A DNA stretch of 64,000 nucleotides, taken from JAJFGI01 sp036397065. Its GTDB lineage: Bacteria; Pseudomonadota; Alphaproteobacteria; Kiloniellales; J153. Position numbers and translations under genes: made by a program. The stretch is taken from contig DASWJP010000099.1 in the NCBI GenBank assembly GCA_036397065.1, positions 1-64,000 of the forward strand, in the 5' to 3' direction. Of this stretch, positions 45,910 to 54,695 are shown piece by piece; positions within the stretch are counted from its first letter, which is position 1; each line of letters starts with the position of its first letter. Below the pieces are notes generated by a model. It had not been told where the DNA came from. It made no database searches and was given only the letters and a program-made list of their open reading frames with translations.

Positions 45910-46018
45910 TCCGCCGGTCCGCATTAGCCCATTGAATTCGGTGCCCCTCAACCGCATCTACGGGTAGGCCGCGGCTGGACGTCGCTCCTGCTCCGGCGGC
46001 ACTGGCTCAGCGGAACCC

Positions 46019-47011
46019 ATGTTTTATCTTTTCGTCGCAGCAGGCCTTTTCTTGCTCTTAGCTGGCGGCGATGCGCTGGTCCGCGGCGCCGTGGGCTTGG
46101 CCAAGCTTCTCGGCGTCTCGCCGCTGGTCATCAGCCTGACCATTGTCGCTTATGGCACCAGCGCGCCCGAATTACTGGTCAGCTTGGATGCCTTTCTCTC
46201 CGGAGCGCCGGATATCGCCGTCGGCAATGTCGTCGGCTCGAACATCGCCAACATCCTGTTGATCGTCAGCTGCGGTGCCCTGATTTCGCCGATGACCTGG
46301 CAACGCGGGGCGATGCGGGTGGACAATACGGTCATGCTGGCCGCCAGCGCCGCTCTGGTTCTTCTCGGCCTCGGCAGCGGTCTCCTGACGGTTTGGAGCG
46401 GCAGCGCCATGCTGGCCCTGCTAGCCGCCTACACCGTATGGCAGTACCGAGCGGCGCGACGTTGGCGGTCGCGGCCCGATGGCGGGACAGGCCTTCGCAC
46501 CGGTGAGTGCACTCCAGCGAAGGCGAAGACAACGAGCCTGTGGCGTCCACTGCTGACCTTGCTCTGCGGGCTCATCGGGGTCAGCGCGGGCAGTCATCTC
46601 CTGGTCACCGGAGCCGTCGGATTGGCCCAAAATTTTGGCATTCCGGAGGCCACAATTGGCCTGACCCTGGTCGCCGTCGGCACCTCGCTGCCCGAGTTGG
46701 CAACCACCTTGGTCGCCGCTTGCCGGCGCCATGCCGACGTGGCGCTGGGCAATGTGGTCGGCTCGAACATATTCAACATTCTCGGCATCCTGGGCCTGGT
46801 ACCGGTCTTCGGCACCCTGCGAATTCCTGAGTCGATGATTGCCGTCGATCTTTGGGTCATGCTCGGAACTACCGTGCTCTTCGTCGCCTGGATGACCGCG
46901 CGCCGCTCCTTTGGCCGTGGCCTGGGCGCGCTCAGCCTCATCGCCTACGCCGCCTATATTCTCTATCAATACAGCGGTGCCCCGAATATCCCGATAACAC
47001 CCGTGAACTGA
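46019..47011 (+). CDS. calcium/sodium antiporter (CaCA family, YrbG-like)
   Basis: 330 residues with about ten hydrophobic helices in two homologous halves. The alpha repeats hold GTSAPELLVS with GNVVGSNIANIL in the first half and GTSLPELATT with GNVVGSNIFNIL in the second. An acidic/basic cytosolic loop of about 35 residues separates them. Members swap Na+ (or H+) for Ca2+. The gene stands between msrB and the folate genes. Confidence 0.9.
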   Translation: MFYLFVAAGLFLLLAGGDALVRGAVGLAKLLGVSPLVISLTIVAYGTSAPELLVSLDAFLSGAPDIAVGNVVGSNIANILLIVSCGALISPMTWQRGAMRVDNTVMLAASAALVLLGLGSGLLTVWSGSAMLALLAAYTVWQYRAARRWRSRPDGGTGLRTGECTPAKAKTTSLWRPLLTLLCGLIGVSAGSHLLVTGAVGLAQNFGIPEATIGLTLVAVGTSLPELATTLVAACRRHADVALGNVVGSNIFNILGILGLVPVFGTLRIPESMIAVDLWVMLGTTVLFVAWMTARRSFGRGLGALSLIAYAAYILYQYSGAPNIPITPVN

Positions 47012-47073
47012 CCGGTCGCCCGCCGGCCTAGGCATACTTGTGCGGACGCAGCCCCTCCTGCATGCTCGCCGCC

Positions 47074-47883
47074 ATGGCAGCCAGGCAAAAGGAACCGTCC
47101 GTCTTGCAACGCCACCCGGATGATACCCCGCGGGCCGTTCTGGTGACCGGTGCCGCGCGGCGGATCGGCCGGGCGATCGCGCTCGATTTCGCCCGCCAGG
47201 GTTGGGCGGTGGCCGTTCACTACAACACCTCCGCCGACGATGCCGCCGCCGTGGTGCGCGAGATCGAACAGGGTGGTGGCCGCGCCATCGCGCTGGCAGC
47301 CGATCTGGCCCGCGAAGCCGAAACGCAGACCTTGCTGCCGCGCGCCAGCGAAGCGCTTGGACCCATCGGTTGTCTGGTGAACAACGCCTCCACATTCGAA
47401 TCCGATACGGCGGCCACGGCCACGCGGGAAAGCTGGGATCAACATCTTGAGCCCAACCTGCGGGCGCCGTTCGTGCTCTCGCAAGCTTTCGCACGCGCGC
47501 TGCCGGCGGATGCCGGCGGCGCGATCATCAACATGCTGGATCAGCGCGTGTGGAATCTGACGCCATACTTCATGAGCTATACGATTTCGAAGGCGGCGCT
47601 GTGGACTCTCACGCAAACTCTGGCGTTGGCCTTGGCCCCGCGCATCCGGGTGAACGGGATCGGTCCCGGCCCGGCCATGCCCAGCGCGCACCAAACCGAT
47701 GCGGAATTCACCAGACAATTCAATATGATGCCCTTGGGCCGCGGCACGTCCCCGGAAGAAATTTGCACGGCGGTGCGCTTTATTCTTGCGGCCCCATCCA
47801 TGACCGGCCAGATGATCGCCCTCGACGGCGGTCAGCATCTGGCGTGGTCGCAACCCAACGATGCCGGCGGTGACAGGTATTAG
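47074..47883 (+). CDS. SDR-family pteridine reductase-like (FolM-type)
   Basis: 269 residues, short-chain dehydrogenase. The nucleotide motif is TGAARRIG, the TGxxxRxG form characteristic of pteridine reductases (PTR1/FolM) rather than the common TGxxxGxG. The catalytic Tyr-Lys pair is in SYTISKAALWTL. Adjacent folB supports a pterin role such as dihydromonapterin or dihydrofolate reduction. Starts at 47038 (TTG) and 47062 are also possible. Family is sure, pteridine activity likely. Confidence 0.78.
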   Translation: MAARQKEPSVLQRHPDDTPRAVLVTGAARRIGRAIALDFARQGWAVAVHYNTSADDAAAVVREIEQGGGRAIALAADLAREAETQTLLPRASEALGPIGCLVNNASTFESDTAATATRESWDQHLEPNLRAPFVLSQAFARALPADAGGAIINMLDQRVWNLTPYFMSYTISKAALWTLTQTLALALAPRIRVNGIGPGPAMPSAHQTDAEFTRQFNMMPLGRGTSPEEICTAVRFILAAPSMTGQMIALDGGQHLAWSQPNDAGGDRY

Positions 47884-47925
47884 GATGAAATCCGCCACCA
47901 GCAACACAAGGATCTGAACGGGACC

Positions 47926-48372
47926 ATGGCAAACAAGACGCAAAAGAAATCGCCGCATGAGCACGGCGATGTCATTTACAACGCGTCATTCGCACAACCG
48001 CCAATGCGCGCGGTACGACAGCGCATCCTCATCAACGACCTGACAGTCGCCTGCCGCATCGGTGTCACCGACAAGGAGCGCGCCCAACATCAGCGCTTGC
48101 GCATCAACCTGACCTTGGATGTGCAGCCGTCGTTGCCACGACTCGATCGCATCGGCGAGGTGGTCGACTACGGCGCTTTGGCCGCCAGGGTTCGCGAAGT
48201 GTGTGCCGAGGCCGAGGTCCGTTTGCTCGAAAGCCTGGCCGGACAGCTGGCCGGTACGTGTTTCGAGGACAGCCGGGTGCAGCGCGCCCGCGTGCGTATC
48301 GAGAAGCTTGACCGCTATACGGATATGTTCGCCATCGGCTGTGAGACCACCTTTGAACGGGCCGGAGCGTAA
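47926..48372 (+). CDS. folB: dihydroneopterin aldolase
   Basis: 148 residues. The core after about residue 28 is RILINDLTVACRIGVTDKERAQHQRLRINLTLDV, the FolB fold, with the active-site Glu/Lys pair (LESLAGQL; RARVRIEKLDRY). FolB cleaves dihydroneopterin in folate synthesis. The N-terminal tail of about 25 residues is longer than usual. It is 42 bases after the FolM-like gene, probably one transcript. Confidence 0.88.
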   Translation: MANKTQKKSPHEHGDVIYNASFAQPPMRAVRQRILINDLTVACRIGVTDKERAQHQRLRINLTLDVQPSLPRLDRIGEVVDYGALAARVREVCAEAEVRLLESLAGQLAGTCFEDSRVQRARVRIEKLDRYTDMFAIGCETTFERAGA

Positions 48373-48799
48373 CCGCCCGATCGTCAGCGGCACAGCCCTA
48401 AGCCATTGCCAATGCGGAGATTCTTTTCCAACACTCGCAAAAGTTTTACACAGGGGCATTTGGACGCCCCGGCCAGCGTGGGCCTTATGCCACGCCTTTC
48501 TCGTTGTGACAGTTTCTTTACGCTTGACTTCATTTTAAATATTCAAAATCAATTACCTACAGACACTGCCTATTTTTTGGGCAGGTCGATCAAAAGCTTG
48601 AATTCCTGGGCCAGCCGGGACTGCATGGCGGAGATGCGCACAGACTTATCCACCGAACTCGTGGATAGATTAACCATGCGGTGACCAACCTCTTGTCAGT
48701 ACTCACACAATTGCAACAATACCGGGGCTATCGCGAAGATTCATCGCGTGCGCGCCGGGCACCCGCGAAGACGATCTCGACTGCGAGGGCGTGCTGACC
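48373..48799. other. intergenic region between folB and uvrC, partly AT-rich
   Basis: About 427 bases. 48505-48600 is AT-rich. A TTAACCAT octamer lies at 48670-48677. A CTGCC/GGCAG repeat (48566-48584) encloses a T-rich loop, but no U-tract follows on either strand. A 36-codon minus-strand frame is described separately. No tRNA or recognised RNA is seen. Confidence 0.4.
48570..48677 (-). CDS. possible 35-residue small protein
   Basis: An ATG at 48677 opens a 35-residue frame ending TAG at 48570. The C-terminal part QSRLAQEFKLLIDLPKK looks protein-like, while the N-terminus MVNLSTSS does not stand out. AGAGG is about eleven bases upstream. It lies wholly in the folB/uvrC gap and has no known match. 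It could equally be chance or the tail of a decayed gene. Confidence 0.25.
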   Translation of the reverse strand: MVNLSTSSVDKSVRISAMQSRLAQEFKLLIDLPKK

Positions 48800-50863
48800 A
48801 TGTCCACCGCGAAGTCACCCCATCGACCGCGACGCCGAAGCACGGGCAAGTCCGGCCCGACCGCCACGGGCCCGATTGCTGAAACCCCGACTGCCGATGA
48901 CCCGACTGCCGATACCCGGGCCACCGATACCGCGTTTGCGGATGATCCTGCGGTAGTCGCTCTTGACGACAGCGACAACGCCGAAAACGCCGGCCATCTG
49001 GCGGCCGGTGTTGCGGTCCTGATCGCCGCAGTAAAAACGCTTCCGTCGAGTCCGGGTGTCTACCGCATGCTCGATCGCAAGGGCGATGCATTGTATGTCG
49101 GTAAAGCGAAGGTCCTGAAGAAGCGCGTCGCGTCGTATTGCCAACCGGCGAAGATGCCGCGCCGATTGCAGCGCATGATCGCCTCCACCGTTGCGTTGGA
49201 AGTGGTGACGACGCATACGGAAATGGAAGCGCTGCTGCTCGAAGGCAATCTGATCAAGCGCCTGAAGCCACGTTACAACGTTTTGCTGCGTGACGATAAG
49301 TCCTTCCCCTATATCGTTATTTCCGGCGATACCGATTTTCCGCAAGTGGCCAAGCACCGCGGCGCCAAGGATGATGTGGGCACATACTTCGGTCCATTCG
49401 CATCGGCCGGTGCCGTCAATCGAACGATCACCGCGCTGGAACGGGTGTTTCTCTTGCGCTCGTGTTCCGATGCGGTATTCGCCGCTCGCACGCGCCCGTG
49501 TCTGATGTATCAAATCAAGCGCTGCTCGGCGCCGTGCGTCGGCCGCATCAGCAAATCCGGCTACGACGAATTGGTCGACCAAGCACGCGATTTTTTGAGC
49601 GGCCGCTCGAAGAGCATCCAACAACGTCTGGCCACAGCCATGCAGACCGCCTCCGAGGATCTCGATTACGAGGCGGCGGCGGCCTATCGGGACCGCATTC
49701 GCGCCTTGACGCAAATTCAGGCGCACCAGGACATCAACGTCCGCGGCTTTGAGGATGGCGATGTCATTGCCGCGCACCAGGACGGCGGGCAAACCTGCAT
49801 TCAAGTCTTCTTCTTCCGCGCCGGTCAGAACTACGGCAACCGGGCCTACTTCCCGATCCACGACCGCGGGCTGGAGCCTGGCGCCGTCCTGACCGCCTTC
49901 ATCGGCCAGTTCTACGACAACAAGCCGGTTCCCCCGCAGGTTCTGGTCAGCCACCGGCTGGACGAGCACGCCCTGGTGGCGGAGGCCCTGTCGTTTCGCG
50001 CCGGCTGCAAGGTGGATGTCCTCAAGCCGAGCCGCGGCGCCAAACGCAAGCTGGTCGATCACGCCCTGGCGAATGCGCGCGATGCCCTGGCCCGGCGGCT
50101 GGCGGAAAGCAGCACCCAGCGCCGCCTGCTGGAGGATTTGGCCGGGCGCCTCGGCCTGGACGCGCCACCGGAGCGCATCGAGGTCTACGACAACAGCCAT
50201 ACCCAAGGAGCGCAGCCCTACGGCGCCATGATCGTCGCCGGATCGGAGGGGTTCATCAAGAAGGCCTACCGCAAGTTCCGCATCCGGCAAGACATCACGG
50301 GCGAAGGTGCGGCCGATGCCGCCACCGCCGACGATTACGCCATGATGCGCGAAGTGCTCTCCCGCCGCTTCGCCCGGGCCCTGAAGGAAGATCCGGAACG
50401 CGGCGGCGACCAGTGGCCGGATCTGATTCTGCTCGACGGCGGCCGCGGTCAGCTTTCGGCGGGCCAGGAGGTGCTGGCCGATCTTGGCCTGACGGACCTG
50501 TCCTTGGCCGCCGTGGCCAAGGGCCCCGATCGAAATGCCGGGCGCGAGCGTATCTTCCTGCCCGGCCGGCCGCCCTTGTTGCTGGAGCCGCGCGATCCGG
50601 TGCTCTACTACCTGCAACGTCTGCGCGACGAGGCGCATCGCTTCGCCATCGGCAGCCACCGCGCCGGCCGCAGCAAGGCGCGCCTGCGCTCCGTGCTCGA
50701 CGACGTTCCGGGCATCGGCGGCAAGCGGAAGAAAGCGTTGCTGCATCATTTCGGATCGGCGCAAGCGGTGGCGCGCGCCGGCCTGGCCGATCTGGCGGCG
50801 GTGAAAGGCATCAGTCATGGCGTGGCCCAGAAAATCTATGGCCATTTTCACACCGAAGATTAG
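48800..50863 (+). CDS. uvrC: excinuclease ABC subunit C
   Basis: 687 residues from ATG 48800; a GTG at 48791 sits too close to the GCGAGGG site. The GIY-YIG nuclease domain starts near residue 80 (PSSPGVYRMLDRKGDALYVGKA), followed by Cys-containing RSCSD...PCLMYQIKRCSAPC, a UVR motif, the RNase H-like domain (EVYDNSHTQG, LILLDGGRGQ) and C-terminal helix-hairpin-helix. The first 75 residues are a low-complexity Thr/Asp/Ala-rich extension with near repeats. UvrC cuts on both sides of a lesion. Confidence 0.96.
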   Translation: MSTAKSPHRPRRRSTGKSGPTATGPIAETPTADDPTADTRATDTAFADDPAVVALDDSDNAENAGHLAAGVAVLIAAVKTLPSSPGVYRMLDRKGDALYVGKAKVLKKRVASYCQPAKMPRRLQRMIASTVALEVVTTHTEMEALLLEGNLIKRLKPRYNVLLRDDKSFPYIVISGDTDFPQVAKHRGAKDDVGTYFGPFASAGAVNRTITALERVFLLRSCSDAVFAARTRPCLMYQIKRCSAPCVGRISKSGYDELVDQARDFLSGRSKSIQQRLATAMQTASEDLDYEAAAAYRDRIRALTQIQAHQDINVRGFEDGDVIAAHQDGGQTCIQVFFFRAGQNYGNRAYFPIHDRGLEPGAVLTAFIGQFYDNKPVPPQVLVSHRLDEHALVAEALSFRAGCKVDVLKPSRGAKRKLVDHALANARDALARRLAESSTQRRLLEDLAGRLGLDAPPERIEVYDNSHTQGAQPYGAMIVAGSEGFIKKAYRKFRIRQDITGEGAADAATADDYAMMREVLSRRFARALKEDPERGGDQWPDLILLDGGRGQLSAGQEVLADLGLTDLSLAAVAKGPDRNAGRERIFLPGRPPLLLEPRDPVLYYLQRLRDEAHRFAIGSHRAGRSKARLRSVLDDVPGIGGKRKKALLHHFGSAQAVARAGLADLAAVKGISHGVAQKIYGHFHTED

Positions 50864-50953
50864 GGCCGGCGTTTAAGGCCAGCGATGAGACATTCGTTCC
50901 GCGCAGGTGTGCCATGCGCGCGAATGTGATCCTGGGTCCGGCACGTCAATGTG

Positions 50954-50962
50954 TGCTAGAAT
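50954..50962 (+). promoter_or_regulatory. candidate extended -10 promoter upstream of pgsA
   Basis: TGCTAGAAT forms an extended -10 (TG-N-TAGAAT) 45 bases before the pgsA ATG and 91 bases after uvrC. No clear -35 is visible, which extended -10 promoters can tolerate. It suggests pgsA has its own start. Confidence 0.4.
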
Positions 50963-51007
50963 AATTTATCCAGCCCGTCCAAGAGTTCGTTTGTTCGATT
51001 CTGAACC

Positions 51008-51580
51008 ATGCTGACCAAATTACCCAACATCCTCACCCTGTCGCGGATCGCCACGATTCCGATTCTCGTGGCGCTGCTGTATTTCCACAGCCCGCTCACC
51101 CGGTGGGTGGCGCTCCTGCTCTTTTCCCTCGCCGGTCTTACCGACTATCTGGACGGCTATCTGGCGCGCAACCGTGGCCAGGTTTCCGCCCTGGGCCGCT
51201 TCCTCGATCCCATCGCCGATAAGCTCTTGGTCGCCAGCCTGATCGTCATTCTGGTCGCCATCGGGCAGATTGAAGGACTGGTGGTGATTCCTGCCATCGT
51301 CATCGTCTGCCGTGAGATTCTGGTCTCCGGTTTGCGCGAGTACCTGGCGGAGGTGAAGGTGTCCATGCCGGTCAGCCGCCTGGCCAAATGGAAGACAACG
51401 ATTCAAATGCTCGCCCTAGGCTTCCTGGTGGTCGGGACCGAGGCGGGACCGGCGATCTTGCCCATGGAATGGATCGGCGATACCGGCCTTTGGATCGCGG
51501 CCCTGCTCACCTTTGTCACCGGATACGACTATCTCGCGCGCGGATTGAAGCATATGAATTCGGATAACGGCGAGGGTTAA
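51008..51580 (+). CDS. pgsA: CDP-diacylglycerol-glycerol-3-phosphate 3-phosphatidyltransferase
   Basis: 190 residues, membrane protein with four to six helices. The CDP-alcohol phosphotransferase motif is present: D-G-x2-A-R-x(8)-G-x3-D-x3-D in LDGYLARNRGQVSALGRFLDPIADK. It makes phosphatidylglycerophosphate, the first step to phosphatidylglycerol. It lies downstream of uvrC and before the molybdopterin genes, an arrangement common in alphaproteobacteria. Confidence 0.93.
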   Translation: MLTKLPNILTLSRIATIPILVALLYFHSPLTRWVALLLFSLAGLTDYLDGYLARNRGQVSALGRFLDPIADKLLVASLIVILVAIGQIEGLVVIPAIVIVCREILVSGLREYLAEVKVSMPVSRLAKWKTTIQMLALGFLVVGTEAGPAILPMEWIGDTGLWIAALLTFVTGYDYLARGLKHMNSDNGEG

Positions 51581-51709
51581 TCCGATTACAGGCTGCGGGC
51601 GGCCGCTGCCCCATGGTTGACTTTCCCGCGTATCGTCGCCTTCTTTACAGATCAAGATCACGCGGCCCCGGGAGGGATCATGCCGGAAAAAGGCGCGGCG
51701 GAGCATGCC

Positions 51710-52228
51710 ATGAAGGTGTTCGGTCTGGCCGGTTGGAGCGGCGCCGGCAAGACGACGCTGGTGTGCGCCCTGATTCCCGCCCTGACTCGCCGCGGTTTGC
51801 GTGTTTCGACCCTGAAACACGCGCACCACGCCTTCGATATCGACACGCCGGGCAAGGATTCGTACGAGCACCGCCGGGCGGGCGCGACCGAGGTGATGGT
51901 CGCCTCGGCCAACCGATGGGCGATCGTGCACGAGCTGCGCGGCGAACCCGAGCCAGCCTCCTCCGAGTTGATCCGCCGCATGACCTCGGTCGATCTCCTG
52001 CTCATTGAGGGGTATAAGCAAGAGGCTCACGACAAATTGGAAATTCATCGGCCGTCCCTGGGCAAGCCCCTGCTCTGCACCGGCGATCCGCATGTTGTGG
52101 CCGTGGCCAGCGACGCGCCGCTGCCGGAGCTGTGCATCCCCCGACTCGACCTCAACGATGTCGAGGCCATCGCCGCCTTCATCGTCGCCCACTGCGGCCT
52201 GGACGGCCGGGCGCGCGGCGCCGCTTAG
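51710..52228 (+). CDS. mobB: molybdopterin-guanine dinucleotide biosynthesis adaptor MobB
   Basis: 172 residues from ATG 51710, with GGAG six bases upstream. The P-loop GWSGAGKTTL is at residues 8-17, then STLKHAHHAFDID and LLLIEGYKQEAHDKLEIHR, the MobB signature. MobB is a GTP-binding adaptor for making the molybdenum dinucleotide cofactor. An ATG at 51680 would add ten residues. It leads moeA-moaD-moaE. Confidence 0.9.
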   Translation: MKVFGLAGWSGAGKTTLVCALIPALTRRGLRVSTLKHAHHAFDIDTPGKDSYEHRRAGATEVMVASANRWAIVHELRGEPEPASSELIRRMTSVDLLLIEGYKQEAHDKLEIHRPSLGKPLLCTGDPHVVAVASDAPLPELCIPRLDLNDVEAIAAFIVAHCGLDGRARGAA

Positions 52229-52245
52229 GGGCGAGCGGTTCTGCC

Positions 52246-53514
52246 ATGGCCCAGCTAAGCGACGACTGCTTCGCCTTCGGCGGCAGCCTGATGCGGACCG
52301 ACGAGGCACTAGCCCTGCTGGCGCAAACCGTCGTCCGTGTCACAGAGACGGAGCCGGTGCCGCTCAGTGCGGCGTTGAGCCGCATCCTCGCCGAAGATGT
52401 GATCTCGCCGCATGACGTGCCGCCCCATGACAATGCCGCGGTGGATGGCTACGCCGTTTTCTTCGACGATCTGGACCCGGCCGGGGAGACCACCCTGCCC
52501 GTCGTCGGCCGCGCCACCGCCGGCCATCCGCTGACTCAGCCGGCCCCCCGGGGGGCCGCCGTGCGCGTCTTCACCGGTGCCCGCATGCCCGAGGGGCCGG
52601 ATGCGGTGATGATGCAGGAGGATTGCCGCCTCGATGGGGATGGAGATGGTGAGCGGGTCGTTCTGCAACCGGGATTGAAGCGCGGAGCCAATTGGCGCAA
52701 GCGGGGCGAGGACATCACCGCCGGCGCCACGGTCCTGCACCAGGGCGCCCGTTTGCGCCCCCAGGATATCGGCCAGGCCGCCGCCACCGGGCGGCGAGAG
52801 CTTCTGGTTTCGCGGCCCCTGCGTGTCGCCCTGTTTTCCACGGGCGACGAGTTGCGCCAGCCGGGCGAGCCGTTGCCGCCGGGGGGCATCTACGATTCCA
52901 ATCGCTACACCTTGATGGCCCTGCTCGGCGGGCTTGGCTGCGCGGTGAACGATCTGGGCATCGTGCCCGACCGGGCGGACGTGCTGCGCCAGGCGTTGAC
53001 GGATGCCGCCGCGGCCCATGACCTGATCGTGACCTCCGGCGGTGTCTCGGTCGGCGAGGAAGATCACGTCAAGGGCGCCGTCGAGGCCCTCGGCCGCCTG
53101 CATGTCTGGCGCCTGGCGATCCGCCCCGGCCGGCCCCTGGCGCTGGGCCAGATCGGCCGCGTGCCGTTCGTCGGGCTTCCGGGCAACCCGGTGGCGGTCA
53201 TGGTAACCGCCTTGATGATCCTGCGGCCGATGATCCTGCGCCTCATGGGGGCCGCGATCCTGCCGCCACCCCGCTTTCGCGTTCCCGCCGGCTTTGCCTA
53301 CGACAAGAAGAAGAACCGCCGGGAATGGCTGCGAGCCCGCCTGGAAGGCGACGATGCGACCGGCCGGCGGGCGGTCAAGTACGCCCGCGACGGCGCCGGT
53401 ATCCTTTCCTCCCTGGTCTATGCCGAAGGCCTGGTCGAGCTGCCCGAGGACTTGACCCGGGTGGAGCCCGGGACCATGGTCGATTTTCTGCCGTTCAGCG
53501 GGATCTGCCCATGA
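52246..53514 (+). CDS. moeA: molybdopterin molybdenumtransferase MoeA
   Basis: 422 residues from ATG 52246. MoeA N domains precede the MoCF-binding domain with ALFSTGDELRQPGE, GGIYDSNRY, VTSGGVSVGEEDH and VGLPGNPVAVMV. MoeA inserts molybdate into molybdopterin. The C-terminal domain IV is complete. Its stop overlaps the moaD start by four bases. Confidence 0.94.
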   Translation: MAQLSDDCFAFGGSLMRTDEALALLAQTVVRVTETEPVPLSAALSRILAEDVISPHDVPPHDNAAVDGYAVFFDDLDPAGETTLPVVGRATAGHPLTQPAPRGAAVRVFTGARMPEGPDAVMMQEDCRLDGDGDGERVVLQPGLKRGANWRKRGEDITAGATVLHQGARLRPQDIGQAAATGRRELLVSRPLRVALFSTGDELRQPGEPLPPGGIYDSNRYTLMALLGGLGCAVNDLGIVPDRADVLRQALTDAAAAHDLIVTSGGVSVGEEDHVKGAVEALGRLHVWRLAIRPGRPLALGQIGRVPFVGLPGNPVAVMVTALMILRPMILRLMGAAILPPPRFRVPAGFAYDKKKNRREWLRARLEGDDATGRRAVKYARDGAGILSSLVYAEGLVELPEDLTRVEPGTMVDFLPFSGICP

Positions 53515-53762
53515 AGCTGCTCTATTTTGCCTGGCTGAAAGCCAAGACCGGCGTTGCCGAGGAGGAGCTGACGCCGCCGCCCGAGGTGGCCACCGTGGCC
53601 GACCTTCTGGCCTGGCTGGCGACCCGCGGGCCCGGCCATGCCGCGGCCCTGGCTGATCTTTCCGCCCTGCGCGTGGCGGTCAATCAGGAGTATGCTAAGC
53701 CCGGCGATCCGGTCCGGCCGGGCGACGAGGTGGCCCTGTTCCCGCCGGTCACCGGCGGCTAA
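53511..53762 (+). CDS. moaD: molybdopterin synthase small subunit MoaD
   Basis: 83 residues, ubiquitin-like fold ending in the Gly-Gly tail (PPVTGG) that carries the thiocarboxylate. It donates sulfur to precursor Z with MoaE. It overlaps the moeA stop (ATGA) and is followed 11 bases later by moaE. Confidence 0.92.
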   Translation: MKLLYFAWLKAKTGVAEEELTPPPEVATVADLLAWLATRGPGHAAALADLSALRVAVNQEYAKPGDPVRPGDEVALFPPVTGG

Positions 53763-53773
53763 AGGACGAGCCC

Positions 53774-54256
53774 ATGATCCGGGTGCAGCAAGAGGATTTC
53801 GACGTCGGCGCCGAAGTGGCTGCGTTGAGCGCCGGCAATCATGCGGTCGGCGGGGTGGCCGTCTTCATCGGCGTGGTCCGCGACATGGCCGGCGACGAGG
53901 CCATCGGCGCCATGACCCTGGAGCACTATCCGGGCATGACAGAGCGCATGCTGAACAGCATCGAGGCCGAGGCCAGAGAGCGCTGGCCCCTGGAAGCCAG
54001 CCTGATCATCCACCGATTTGGCCGGCTGCAACCGGGCGAGCGCATCGTCCTGGTGGCCACCGCCAGTGCCCATCGCCATGCTGCCTTCGAGGCCTGCGAA
54101 TTTCTGGTCGACTGGCTGAAGACCAAGGCACCGTTCTGGAAGCTGGAAGAAACCGCCGCCGGGGCCAAGTGGGTCGAAGCCCGGAGCAGCGACGACCAGG
54201 CCGCCGCCCGCTGGCATACCGGGTCCAAGCCCGACGCATCCGACGCGGCGGAGTAA
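53774..54256 (+). CDS. moaE: molybdopterin synthase catalytic subunit MoaE
   Basis: 160 residues with GGVAVFIGVVRD, LEHYPGMTE, HRFGRLQPGE, ASAHRHAAFEAC and the catalytic LKTKAPFWKLE lysine region. It catalyses dithiolene formation using MoaD. The last gene of the mobB-moeA-moaD-moaE run. Confidence 0.94.
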   Translation: MIRVQQEDFDVGAEVAALSAGNHAVGGVAVFIGVVRDMAGDEAIGAMTLEHYPGMTERMLNSIEAEARERWPLEASLIIHRFGRLQPGERIVLVATASAHRHAAFEACEFLVDWLKTKAPFWKLEETAAGAKWVEARSSDDQAAARWHTGSKPDASDAAE

Positions 54257-54264
54257 TCCTCGGG

Positions 54265-54672
54265 CTAGCTTTGCGGTGGCGCCCCGCCGTGGCGTGGCAG
54301 ATCGTCGCCGAAATCCAGCCAGGCGATCTGGCTGTCCGTATAGATGTGAGAGCGGGGCGGCAGGGCGGCCGGATCGTCCAGGGTGGCCACGTTAATGCTC
54401 ACCCCCGTGGGATTGCTCGTCTCCCGGTACAGAATTTGCGCGCCGCAGGTGCCGCAAAAATGCCGCTCGCCCCAGGCCGAGGATGCGTAGACAACCGCCT
54501 GGCCCTTGAGCATGGCGAAACCATCCACCGGGACCAGGGCCCAGGCGGCCACCGGCGAGCCGGTGGTCTGCTGACAGATGCGGCAGTGGCAATAGCCGGT
54601 ATCGCTGGGCGCGATGCTGACCCGGTAGCGCAGCGCCCCGCAATGACAGCCGCCCTCGAGTGGCATATCCAT
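54265..54672 (-). CDS. GFA-family (glutathione-dependent formaldehyde-activating-like) zinc protein
   Basis: 135 residues from ATG 54672. The Cys motifs are GGCHCGALRY, YCHCRICQQTTG and FCGTCGAQI, each a zinc ligand set of the GFA/CENP-V fold. The family includes the Gfa enzyme but most are uncharacterised. It is downstream of ilvE on the same strand, 23 bases away. A longer frame reading into ilvE is a shadow. Confidence 0.86.
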   Translation of the reverse strand: MDMPLEGGCHCGALRYRVSIAPSDTGYCHCRICQQTTGSPVAAWALVPVDGFAMLKGQAVVYASSAWGERHFCGTCGAQILYRETSNPTGVSINVATLDDPAALPPRSHIYTDSQIAWLDFGDDLPRHGGAPPQS

Positions 54673-54695
54673 GCCAAATCCGTACCGCGCCGGAC

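Noticed and set aside
48566..48584. CTGCC/GGCAG hairpin after folB as a terminator
   Set aside because: The T-run lies in the loop, with no U-tract after the stem on either strand.
50993..51001. T-loop-like GTTCGATTC before pgsA
   Set aside because: No acceptor stem, anticodon arm or CCA-compatible fold around it; it lies just before the pgsA start.
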